Assembly: GCA_045545575.1 (NCBI GenBank)
Contig: JAZQBE010000011.1
Span: 1-10,015, forward strand
From: Shuttleworthia sp045545575
GTDB taxonomy: Bacteria; Bacillota; Clostridia; Lachnospirales; Lachnospiraceae
Length of the DNA stretch: 10,015 nucleotides
Reading direction: 5' to 3'
Translations under genes and position numbers: made by a program
In this document: piece by piece, positions 1 through 6,387 of the stretch
Layout of the letters: each line of letters begins with the position of its first letter
Position numbering within the stretch: position 1 is the first letter of the stretch
The notes under the pieces: model-generated
Databases searched by the model: none
The model's input: only the letters and a program-made list of their open reading frames with translations
Told to the model about the DNA's origin: nothing

Positions 1-623
1 CACAGAGACGCCTTCGCTCCGGCCGCCGTCACATGGCGGATGAATTCCGCCGCGGCCCGCGGTCCGCACTCCTCCGGCGCGAGGCCGATGAAGGAAACCA
101 GGCCGCCGGACACTTCCCGGAAACGGTCAAACAGCGCGGTATCCGCCGGCACGATGTACTGCGGATCCTGTGCGCCGCACTTCTTTGGGCTGATGAACGG
201 GCCCTCCATGTTGATGCCGACAAGGTCTGCCAGACCGGGCTTCGGATTCTGCCGCTGCTGCCCGTGATAATCCGCCAGACGCCCAAGCACCGCGCACAGT
301 TCTTCTGCCGGCAGTGTCATTGTCGCGGGGCAGATCGCCGTCACCCCGATGGAGGCCTCGTATGCGGCCACCGTGCGCAGCGCCTCCATGGTGCCGTCGC
401 AGACGTCCGCGCCCATGCAGCCGTGAAAATGGATGTCGACAAATCCGGGAAAGCAATAGCAGCCGCCGCCGTCAAAGACCTCCGTGTCTTCCGGCAAATC
501 CGCGGGCGGAGCATCGACATACAGAATATGTTCGATTTTACCGCCGCGCACAAGGAGCGACCCCGGCACAAATCCGGGGCCCTCCGCCAGCAGTTTTACG
601 TTTTGAACCCATGCCGCCGCCAT
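1..623 (-). CDS. nagA: N-acetylglucosamine-6-phosphate deacetylase, partial (C-terminus beyond left edge)
   Basis: This enzyme removes the acetyl group from GlcNAc-6-phosphate to give glucosamine-6-phosphate and acetate, in the cytoplasm, in amino-sugar catabolism and cell-wall recycling. Only the first 207 residues are visible; the family is usually about 380. The N-terminal beta-sandwich strands are followed by PGFVDIHFHG at about 59-68, which holds the metal-site HxH pair (H65, H67), and by INMEGPFISPKKCGAQ at about 137-152. E140 of this block is the conserved metal ligand, and the whole block is a NagA signature. The later His and Asp ligands lie off the window. The start was chosen because an AGAAGGGA ribosome site (631-638) lies 7 bp ahead of the ATG and the protein begins in register with the family. 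It is the last visible gene of a five-gene operon, 30 bp after the PHP gene. No nagB is visible. The family call is firm; the exact substrate is inferred from the family. Confidence 0.93.
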   Translation of the reverse strand, partial: MAAAWVQNVKLLAEGPGFVPGSLLVRGGKIEHILYVDAPPADLPEDTEVFDGGGCYCFPGFVDIHFHGCMGADVCDGTMEALRTVAAYEASIGVTAICPATMTLPAEELCAVLGRLADYHGQQRQNPKPGLADLVGINMEGPFISPKKCGAQDPQYIVPADTALFDRFREVSGGLVSFIGLAPEECGPRAAAEFIRHVTAAGAKASL

Positions 624-653
624 TTCGCGTTCCCTTCTACGTTACCGGAATTG

Positions 654-1430
654 TTACAGCAGTTCCTCCACCAGGTGCACTCCGCATTTTTCCGCCAGAT
701 CTCTTCCGCGCCGGTACGCTTCCTGATCGGCGAACCGCACCGGGTCATGGGCGTCCACGCCGAAAACGACGTCGTTTCCCGCCTCGCCGGCAATGGAAAA
801 GAACCGCTCGCCCGGATAGTGGCGCTGCGTACCGGTGCCAAGCAGGTTGATCTCCAGCGGAATGCCGCAGGCTTTCATTTCCCGGCAGAGGCGCGTCATC
901 TGCTCGCGGTAAATATCCGGATCGCCGTTATAATTTATCAGGTCCGGATGCGCGAGATAAAGATAACTGCCGGTGCGCGCCGCTTCGATGACCGTATCCA
1001 CGTATTTTTCCAGAACGGCCGCATCCGACGTCGGCGCACCGGTATAGACGAGGCCGCCCTCCATCTGCACGAAATGCTGTCCCAGAAGCTGGAAATCCAG
1101 CGCGTAATCCTTCGCCCACTGCATCTGCTCCTCATAAAACATCGGCAGATACTCGGCCTCGAAGCCCAGAAGAATGCGGATGTCCGATGCGTATTCCTTC
1201 TGCAGGCCGCGGATCGACGTCACGTAATCCTCGATCTGCGACCGGTGCATCCGCACCGTTCGGGCGTGCTCGTAGGGAATGGCGTCCCCCCAGGGGATGT
1301 GATCCGAAAAGCCGAGGGTCTGAATGCCGGCCTCGATTGCGGCCTCGACATATTCTTTGTCCTCGCCCACGGCATGGTTGCAGCGGATGGTATGGGTATG
1401 ATAATTCGCAGTGATGTAATCCACGGTCAT
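654..1430 (-). CDS. PHP-domain phosphoesterase, histidinol-phosphatase (HisK/HisJ) family
   Basis: A 258-residue PHP-superfamily metal-dependent phosphatase of the histidinol-phosphatase-like type, of normal length for the family. The metal-site motifs appear in order: YHTHT (H11, H13), GFSDH (D43, H44), GFEAE (E91), GQHF (H119), AHPD (H161, D163), LEIN (E193) and GVDAHDP (D226, H228). All expected ligands of a trinuclear PHP site are present, so it should be active. Histidinol phosphate is the known substrate of characterised members, but there are no other histidine genes here. The position between a GH43 gene and nagA suggests a sugar-phosphate or related phosphomonoester substrate instead (inference). 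The ATG was chosen because it lies just before the first catalytic motif. The ribosome site is weak (AGAAAG). The upstream GH43 stop is 27 bp away and in the same frame. No signal peptide, so cytoplasmic. Confidence 0.88.
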   Translation of the reverse strand: MTVDYITANYHTHTIRCNHAVGEDKEYVEAAIEAGIQTLGFSDHIPWGDAIPYEHARTVRMHRSQIEDYVTSIRGLQKEYASDIRILLGFEAEYLPMFYEEQMQWAKDYALDFQLLGQHFVQMEGGLVYTGAPTSDAAVLEKYVDTVIEAARTGSYLYLAHPDLINYNGDPDIYREQMTRLCREMKACGIPLEINLLGTGTQRHYPGERFFSIAGEAGNDVVFGVDAHDPVRFADQEAYRRGRDLAEKCGVHLVEELL

Positions 1431-1457
1431 GCACTTTCTAACGGCGGATTTCCCGGT

Positions 1458-2852
1458 TTAAAACAGGGTGACGTCCGCCATCTCCAGTTCCTTGGGCTGC
1501 ACGAAGCGCAGCATCAGCTCGTATTCGCCGGCCGGACAGGCGATCGCCGTCTCCAGCGTACGCAGGCCGCTGCCTGCCGAGGCATCGATGGCCCCGGCCT
1601 TTTCGCCGTTCAGGTATATTTCAATCCCGCCCTGACCGGACAGCGTAACGCGGGCCTTCGTCCACGGCGCGTCGCTTTTTACATAGCGGAATACAGCCGT
1701 GTCGCCGTCGGAAATCGCGGTCAGCCGCTCCTCGTGGTCCTCGAGCAGAGATTTGCCGTCCGCGGCGCCGATGTAGACCGTGCCGGTCAGCCCGCAGGCC
1801 TGGTATCCCATTATCGTCTCGCCGGGGCCGAAGGGTTCACCCGGGCCCTGGGACGTCATTTTTGCTTCGTCGATGCTGCCGTCCTCGTTGACGTGAATCT
1901 TTTCGATGCACAGGCGGCGGTGGATCTTGCCGTTGCCGGAGCTGCGGTGATAAAAGACATACCACTGGCCGTTGAAGCATTCGATGGAGCCGTGGTTGTT
2001 CCAGCTCTCCGGATCGCAGCCGTCGTTGTCCACAAGGATGCCCCGGTAGGTGAAGGGCCCGAGCGGGGATTTCGACGTGGCGTAGCCCAAAGACGTGGGT
2101 TTGCCGCGCTCCATGTCGGCAAAGACGTAGTAATAGGTGTCGCCGATACGGCGCATGGACGAGCCTTCGTGGAAGCAGTGCTCCTCCTCCGTCACCAGAT
2201 CTTCCTTCACTTCGGCCGGATCAAAAGAAATCATGTCCGGGTTCAGCTTTACACCGCGGGAGCGCATCTGTCCCCAGTAATAATAGGCCGATCCGTCCTC
2301 ATCCACAAAGATGGCCGGATCGATGCCGCCGCAGGGCAGCTGCACGGGATCCGCAAACGGGCCCTCCGGCCGGTCGGAGACGGCTACGCCTTCGCTGTCG
2401 TCGGCCATGCAGAAATACAGATAATACTTTCCGTCCCTGTAAATGCAGTCCGGCGCAAACAGCAGCGGTGTCGGGTTTTTATGCTGTGCGGCCTCTTCAA
2501 ACTTTGCCATCATATCTTCGCCGCCGGCCTCCTGGGCCGCAAGCATGTCTGCGATCATGGCCTGCATAAAGGGCGTGGGCTTTGTCCAGTCGATGCCGCC
2601 GCCGTATTTCGGCGCGTCGGGATTGTTAAACCAGGGGACGTCCTCGCCTCGAAGGGAGACGTCATGCACCGTCCAGTGCTTCATGTCCGGCGTCGAAACG
2701 ACATGGTATCGGCTGCTGCAGTACAGCTCTTCGTCATCGTCGAAGCTGCCGTAGATATACAGCTTCCCGTCCGGCATGACGTGGGCTTCGCTGTCGGGGA
2801 CATGAATCTGAACAGGCAGAATGGGATTGTGCGTATTGATCGATGTCAGCAT
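1458..2852 (-). CDS. Family 43 glycoside hydrolase (GH43), C-terminal beta-sandwich
   Basis: A 464-residue inverting glycosidase with the five-bladed beta-propeller of GH43. Members mostly act as beta-xylosidases, alpha-L-arabinofuranosidases or related exo-enzymes on plant-type oligosaccharides. The three catalytic acids can be placed: the base D20 in VPDSEAH, the pKa-modulating D178 in GGIDPAIF, and the general acid E229 in FHEGSS. H287 in NNHGS matches the conserved propeller-centre His. Residues about 65-130 form a long insertion between blades 1 and 2. After the propeller (about 330) a domain of about 120 residues looks like a CBM6-type beta-sandwich (IEIYLNG, then a strand ending ELMLRF). 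There is no signal peptide, so it probably cuts imported oligosaccharides in the cytoplasm. A GAGGAGGA ribosome site precedes the ATG, and the gene lies 17 bp after the other GH43 gene. Subfamily and substrate cannot be fixed from sequence alone. Confidence 0.9.
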   Translation of the reverse strand: MLTSINTHNPILPVQIHVPDSEAHVMPDGKLYIYGSFDDDEELYCSSRYHVVSTPDMKHWTVHDVSLRGEDVPWFNNPDAPKYGGGIDWTKPTPFMQAMIADMLAAQEAGGEDMMAKFEEAAQHKNPTPLLFAPDCIYRDGKYYLYFCMADDSEGVAVSDRPEGPFADPVQLPCGGIDPAIFVDEDGSAYYYWGQMRSRGVKLNPDMISFDPAEVKEDLVTEEEHCFHEGSSMRRIGDTYYYVFADMERGKPTSLGYATSKSPLGPFTYRGILVDNDGCDPESWNNHGSIECFNGQWYVFYHRSSGNGKIHRRLCIEKIHVNEDGSIDEAKMTSQGPGEPFGPGETIMGYQACGLTGTVYIGAADGKSLLEDHEERLTAISDGDTAVFRYVKSDAPWTKARVTLSGQGGIEIYLNGEKAGAIDASAGSGLRTLETAIACPAGEYELMLRFVQPKELEMADVTLF

Positions 2853-2869
2853 GTGAAGTCCTCCTCGTG

Positions 2870-4456
2870 TTATTTCAATGTCAGCGTGCGGATCTGCAGC
2901 ACGCCCTTTCCTTCGAACCGCGCGTACAGGGGCATGCGTTCGACGGACACCTCCTCGCCACCCGGAACCGCCGCGCTCACCATGAACTTCGGATCGATCG
3001 CCGCCGAGACCGCCGTCCAGTCCTTCGCGCCGGCGATCGGAATCTCCGTCACGGTCTTTCCGCCCGGCGACGAAAGAATCAGCAGGCGGCCCTGTGCTTT
3101 CGCGCCGCGCACCTCAAACTCCACACCGGCGGTTTCCGTCATGTCGAAATACCGCCAGCCGATCACGCTGCCGTTTTTGATGTCGGTCACATAGCTTTCC
3201 GGCGCGGCCGTTTCCGTCTCCACGGTGATGTCATGTCCGACGAGGGAAGGCTCCTGCGGATTGTAATCCGGTCCGTCCTGCACCACCTTCGGATTGCCGA
3301 TCATCGGGTTGATTTTCCCCATGATGCCCGGACCGTACAGCACGCAGCAGATCGCGGCCGGATAGGTGCCGATGCCGGAAAGCGGGCCGCCGTTTAAGCC
3401 GCAGCTAGTCACGCCGACGGGATCGATGGTCCCGTCCTCGTGGATGGTCACCGGTTCCGCGACGCCCTGGCGGGAGAACATGCTGCCGTGGGTCATGCGG
3501 TGGTCAAAGATGTACCACTGCCCTTTGACGCAGACGAGGCCGCCGTGATTGTTTCCGCCGGGATAGACCATTTCCGACATGGTCCGTCCCTGATAGCCGA
3601 TCTCGCTGGTGGAATGGATGCGCCCCTGATGTGTAAAGGGCCCCATCGGATTCTTTGCCGTAAAGTAGTTCATGCCGGTCTGGTCGCTGGTGGGGCACAC
3701 CAGATAGTACAGGCCGTTGATTTTGCGGATGGACGGGCCTTCGAAGAAGCTGGGCTTGTTCATGTCCCAGTCCGCCGGCAGCACGATCACCGGTCCCTGG
3801 ATGACGGTGCGCATATCGGCCGGATCGAGCTCCATCACGAAGCAGCCCTTGATCTCGTGGCCGTAGGCGCCGTTCGACGTCTGGCCGCTGCCGGTGTACA
3901 GATACACGCGGCCGTCGTCATCCACGAGCACGCCCGGATCGAAGGTGAACCAGTCGGCCGGATCCGTGCCGTAGACGCGGCCGTCGGGCATGCGCACGTC
4001 GCCGAGATACTCGTATTTGCCCGCCGGCGTATCGCAGACGGCCACCGAAATGATGCTCGAATTGGCGACAAAATAATACAGGTAGTACTTTCCGTCCGGG
4101 CCGCAGATCACGTCCGGCGCGTAGTAGACCTCCCGCGTCACGCCGTCCGCGCCGACCTCCGGCGGACCGGAAAGCACCGTGTTGATCAGCTTCTGCAGCA
4201 GGCCGCTGCTCTGCGGCTTGATCTGATGCGTATTCCAGGGCGTCTGATCCTTGCGGAAAATCACGCCCTCGTAGCGCCAGTCGGACAGATCGTCCACCGG
4301 GCAGGACCAGGCGACGTAATCGTTGACGCAAAAGCTCTTGCCGCCGGCGCGGTCATGGCTGCCGAAGATGTACAGCCGGTCGCCGAAAACGCGGGGCTCG
4401 CCGTCCGGGATGTACTCCCACAGCGGCAGATAGGGATTGTAAACCTGTCGTTTCAT
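2870..4456 (-). CDS. Family 43 glycoside hydrolase (GH43), second paralogue
   Basis: A 528-residue GH43 enzyme, expected to remove terminal xylosyl, arabinosyl or related residues with inversion. Catalytic residues are visible in propeller order: D18 in IPDGEPRVF, D173 in FTFDPGVL, E239 in FFEGPSI, and the metal or substrate His H304 in NNHGG. The opening (NPYLPLWEYIPDGEP) is typical of a group of cytoplasmic clostridial GH43 proteins. An insertion of about 45 residues (65-110) separates blades 1 and 2, in the same place as in the neighbouring GH43. Residues about 400-528 form a C-terminal beta-rich accessory domain. No signal peptide is seen. It starts 28 bp after the CoA-transferase stop with an AGAGGAGGA ribosome site, and is followed after 17 bp by its paralogue, so the two are co-translated and probably act on linked or complementary bonds. 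Subfamily unknown. Confidence 0.9.
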   Translation of the reverse strand: MKRQVYNPYLPLWEYIPDGEPRVFGDRLYIFGSHDRAGGKSFCVNDYVAWSCPVDDLSDWRYEGVIFRKDQTPWNTHQIKPQSSGLLQKLINTVLSGPPEVGADGVTREVYYAPDVICGPDGKYYLYYFVANSSIISVAVCDTPAGKYEYLGDVRMPDGRVYGTDPADWFTFDPGVLVDDDGRVYLYTGSGQTSNGAYGHEIKGCFVMELDPADMRTVIQGPVIVLPADWDMNKPSFFEGPSIRKINGLYYLVCPTSDQTGMNYFTAKNPMGPFTHQGRIHSTSEIGYQGRTMSEMVYPGGNNHGGLVCVKGQWYIFDHRMTHGSMFSRQGVAEPVTIHEDGTIDPVGVTSCGLNGGPLSGIGTYPAAICCVLYGPGIMGKINPMIGNPKVVQDGPDYNPQEPSLVGHDITVETETAAPESYVTDIKNGSVIGWRYFDMTETAGVEFEVRGAKAQGRLLILSSPGGKTVTEIPIAGAKDWTAVSAAIDPKFMVSAAVPGGEEVSVERMPLYARFEGKGVLQIRTLTLK

Positions 4457-4484
4457 TATGTGTGATCCTCCTCTTTTGCCTGTA

Positions 4485-5825
4485 TTACCTGCGGCTGCTT
4501 CGCCGCCAGATGCCCATTTTTTCCGCCTCCGCGATCAGCCCGTCCCGGAAATCCGGATGGGCGATCGAAATGATCTCTTCCGTCCGCTGCCAGGTGGTCA
4601 GCCCCTTTAAGTCCGCGATTCCGTACTCCGTCACCAGGTACTGGACGCAGGAACGGGGATCCGTGGTGATGGAGCCCGGCGTCAGCGTCGGCAGGATGCG
4701 GCTTTTGCGGACGCCGTTTTTATCGGTCATCGTCGATGACAGACAGATGAAGCTTTTGCCGCTCTTCGACGCATAGGCGCCCACGACGAAATCGAGCTGG
4801 CCGCCCGTGCCGGAAATCTGCCGCAGACCCGCGGATTCCGCGTTCACCTGGCCGAACAGGTCGACGTCCACCGCATTGTTGATCGAGATGAAGTTGTCGA
4901 TCGAAGCGATGACAGACACGTCGTTGGTATATTCCGCCGGCGCGCAGCAGACGTCTTCATTCCGGTCGAGATACCGGTACAGCTGCTCGCTTCCGGCCGC
5001 GAAGGTAAACACCTGGCGGCCGCCGTCCTGCGGCTTGAAGCGCCCGCTGATTTTGCCGGCTTTGGCCAGCTCCACGATGCCGTCCACAAACATCTCCGCA
5101 TGGACGGACAGATCCTTCAGATCCGACTCGGCGATGACGCGGCCGATCGTGCTCGGCATGGTGCCGATGCCCAGCTGCAGGCAGGCGCCGTCCGGGATCT
5201 GCTCCGTCACCAGTGCGGCCACGGCGCGGTCGACGTCCGTCGGCTCGGCGGCCGGCGGAAGGGCCGTCACCGGCGGATTTGAGCCCTCCACGACGAAATC
5301 CACGTCGCGGATGTTGACCGTGTTCTCGCGGCCGAACACCCAGGGCATGTTCTCGTTGACCTCCACGATCACCGTCTTCGCGACGGAAAGCATCGCCGTG
5401 ATCTGCGAGGCCGACAGTCCGAAGTTAAAATCGCCGTTTTCGTCCATGGGCGTCACCTGGAACATCGCGACGTCCACCGGGATCTTCCCCTCGCGGTAGA
5501 ACCGGGAAATCTCCGCGTAGCGCAGGGGGATGTAGGCACCCCAGCCCTTTTCCAGAATCTTCCGGTCCGCGCCGGTGCAGTGCCAGGTGTGCCAGGTGAA
5601 GTGGTCGCCGGCATCCGCGTCGCGGAAAATCGCCGGCGTCGAAAGGGCCACGCCGCCCCGGACCGTCACGCCAAAGAGTTCGTCCTTGCGGGCCGCAAGG
5701 GCTTCGTCCAGATCCGCGGGGTGATTCGCACTCCAGCCGTAATCGACGAAGTCGCCGCTTTTGATCACGCGGACGGCCTCTGCGGCGCTGACGCGTTTTT
5801 TGCGGTATAATGCTTCTGTGTTCAT
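4485..5825 (-). CDS. but: Butyryl-CoA:acetate CoA-transferase-type protein (acetyl-CoA hydrolase/transferase family)
   Basis: A 446-residue family-I-fold CoA-transferase, close in length and motifs to the butyryl-CoA:acetate CoA-transferases (about 445-450 residues) of gut butyrate producers. These move CoA from butyryl-CoA to acetate, releasing butyrate and acetyl-CoA in the cytoplasm. Visible blocks include IKSGDFVDYGW (21-31), VDVAMFQVTPMDENG (117-131), VEVNENMP, VEGSNPP, the LQLGIG loop (217-221) and VHAEMFVDG, whose E244 matches the catalytic Glu that forms the glutamyl-CoA thioester. Late blocks are FISINNAVDVDLFGQVNAES, SGTGGQLDFV and SIAHPDFRD. A 4-hydroxybutyrate or propionate CoA-transferase is the main alternative, because family members cross-annotate easily. 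It is the first gene of the operon, with an AAGGAAA site near the ATG and a TATAAT box about 57 bp upstream. Placing it ahead of glycosidases is unusual. Family very sure; acyl substrate fairly sure. Confidence 0.85.
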   Translation of the reverse strand: MNTEALYRKKRVSAAEAVRVIKSGDFVDYGWSANHPADLDEALAARKDELFGVTVRGGVALSTPAIFRDADAGDHFTWHTWHCTGADRKILEKGWGAYIPLRYAEISRFYREGKIPVDVAMFQVTPMDENGDFNFGLSASQITAMLSVAKTVIVEVNENMPWVFGRENTVNIRDVDFVVEGSNPPVTALPPAAEPTDVDRAVAALVTEQIPDGACLQLGIGTMPSTIGRVIAESDLKDLSVHAEMFVDGIVELAKAGKISGRFKPQDGGRQVFTFAAGSEQLYRYLDRNEDVCCAPAEYTNDVSVIASIDNFISINNAVDVDLFGQVNAESAGLRQISGTGGQLDFVVGAYASKSGKSFICLSSTMTDKNGVRKSRILPTLTPGSITTDPRSCVQYLVTEYGIADLKGLTTWQRTEEIISIAHPDFRDGLIAEAEKMGIWRRSSRR

Positions 5826-5854
5826 TCAGTTTCCTTTTCCTTAATATAGCGTCG

Positions 5855-5874
5855 GATTTGTCATCAGATTTGCC
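5855..5874. repeat. 12-bp-period direct repeat in the but leader (candidate operator)
   Basis: Two 8-mers, GATTTGTC (5855-5862) and GATTTGCC (5867-5874), match at 7 of 8 positions with a 12-bp period. They lie just downstream of the -10 box, about where transcription should start, a common place for a repressor or activator half-site pair. Related ATTTG words occur in the GH3/araC intergenic region. An operator function is inference. Confidence 0.3.
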
Positions 5875-5881
5875 AAGAAGA

Positions 5882-5913
5882 ATTATACACAAAAATGATA
5901 AAAAGAAAAACAA
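5882..5913 (-). promoter_or_regulatory. Promoter for the but-GH43-GH43-PHP-nagA operon
   Basis: On the minus strand a perfect TATAAT lies at 5882-5887, about 57 bp ahead of the but ATG. The -35 region is poor: TTTTTC at 17-bp spacing, or TTGTTT (5908-5913) at a long 20 bp. A weak -35 beside a perfect -10 fits a promoter that needs an activator. The start of transcription would be near 5875. The -35 area is the same T-rich stretch that forms the terminator tail of the upstream gene. Confidence 0.6.
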
Positions 5914-5940
5914 CGGGCGAACCGTTCAGGCGATCCCGTT
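5899..5940 (-). terminator. Intrinsic terminator of the DUF1622 gene
   Basis: Read on the minus strand, AACGGG (5935-5940) can pair with CCCGTT (5912-5917). The stem can be extended by a CG pair across a 2-nt bulge. It is followed at once by GTTTTTCTTTTT. A smaller alternative stem, AACGG/CCGTT with a 5-nt loop, uses the same right arm. The stem spans the DUF1622 stop codon. It should separate that gene from the but operon. Confidence 0.6.
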
Positions 5941-6276
5941 TCCGCTCTTTTCGATTTCTTTTTTCTCGTTTTTAATCTCCCAGTGGATCAGGAACGTCAG
6001 AAGGCCCCGCAGCAGGATGATGGCGCCCAGGATCCCCAGCTCTTCCCATTCCCGGACGACGACCGTGCGCAGCACCTCGCCGCCCAGCTTGAACTCCAGG
6101 GCCAGCGCGATGCCCTGGGCCAGCTTCAGCCGCACGGCGGCGTCCTTTTTCACCCAGTGCACGAAACAGCGAACGGCCGTATATACCAGCACGATCACGC
6201 CGAACAGCTCCATCAGCATGGTGCAGACCTGCACCGCCTGATACAGCAGGTTTTCCGTAACATCAATCCAATGCAT
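5926..6276 (-). CDS. DUF1622 family small membrane protein
   Basis: A 116-residue integral membrane protein of unknown function, recognised as DUF1622 by its core LKLAQGIALALEFKLGGE (about 50-67) and the following REWEELGILGAIILLR (75-90). A first membrane segment covers about 16-41. The LAQGIALALEF part is semi-hydrophobic, and a second clear segment covers about 80-98. The tail is strongly charged (NEKKEIEK), so probably cytoplasmic. The start at 6276 was chosen because AAAGGAG lies 5 bp ahead. A longer open frame upstream is arginine-rich, unlike the family, and runs back into the GH3 gene. It appears to be its own transcription unit, with a promoter in the end of the GH3 gene, a hairpin leader and a terminator over its stop. 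Its link to sugar metabolism is only by position. Confidence 0.85.
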   Translation of the reverse strand: MHWIDVTENLLYQAVQVCTMLMELFGVIVLVYTAVRCFVHWVKKDAAVRLKLAQGIALALEFKLGGEVLRTVVVREWEELGILGAIILLRGLLTFLIHWEIKNEKKEIEKSGNGIA

Positions 6277-6281
6277 GCCGG

Positions 6282-6288
6282 CTCCTTT
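6282..6288 (-). promoter_or_regulatory. Ribosome binding site fixing the DUF1622 start
   Basis: AAAGGAG on the minus strand, 5 bp ahead of the ATG at 6276-6274. It decides for this Met over the in-frame upstream Met at 6423. Confidence 0.8.
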
Positions 6289-6316
6289 CTGCAGGGGTCT
6301 TTGTGCGCCGCAATTC

Positions 6317-6342
6317 CGTCCGCGCCGGGAAGGGCGCGGACG
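6317..6342 (-). other. GC-rich leader hairpin upstream of DUF1622
   Basis: A perfect 10-bp inverted repeat, CGTCCGCGCC (6317-6326) and GGCGCGGACG (6333-6342), with a 6-nt loop. It lies in the probable 5' leader of the DUF1622 transcript, between the predicted start near 6352 and the ribosome site. On neither strand is it followed by a clean T-run, so it is not a standard terminator. It could be an mRNA-stabilising 5' stem, a weak terminator for GH3 read-through, or a regulatory leader. Confidence 0.6.
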
Positions 6343-6358
6343 CAGATTCGATGTTTTC

Positions 6359-6387
6359 ATTATATCATCCGGTTCAGCAGGTCTCAA
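6359..6387 (-). promoter_or_regulatory. Sigma-A-type promoter for DUF1622 within the 3' end of the GH3 gene
   Basis: On the minus strand TTGAGA (6382-6387) and a perfect TATAAT (6359-6364) are spaced by exactly 17 bp, and the -10 carries the extended TGn element (TGATATAAT). This is the best promoter match in the window. The -35 lies in the last codons of the GH3 gene, so DUF1622 can be made independently of GH3. Confidence 0.72.

Noticed and set aside
33..3194. A very long open frame of 1053 codons on the plus strand
   Set aside because: It lies antisense to nagA, the PHP gene and both GH43 genes, all of which show catalytic motifs. Its product is rich in Arg, His and Val with no recognisable domain, and there is no good ribosome site. 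Such frames arise on the opposite strand of GC-rich codons.
3440..4465. A 341-codon plus-strand open frame opposite the second GH43 gene
   Set aside because: Same reasoning: low-complexity Ala, Val, His and Arg composition, no motif, and full overlap with a well-supported gene.
6317..6342. The GC hairpin as an intrinsic terminator of the GH3 gene
   Set aside because: No T-run follows on the minus strand, and it lies downstream of the DUF1622 promoter, so a leader element fits better.
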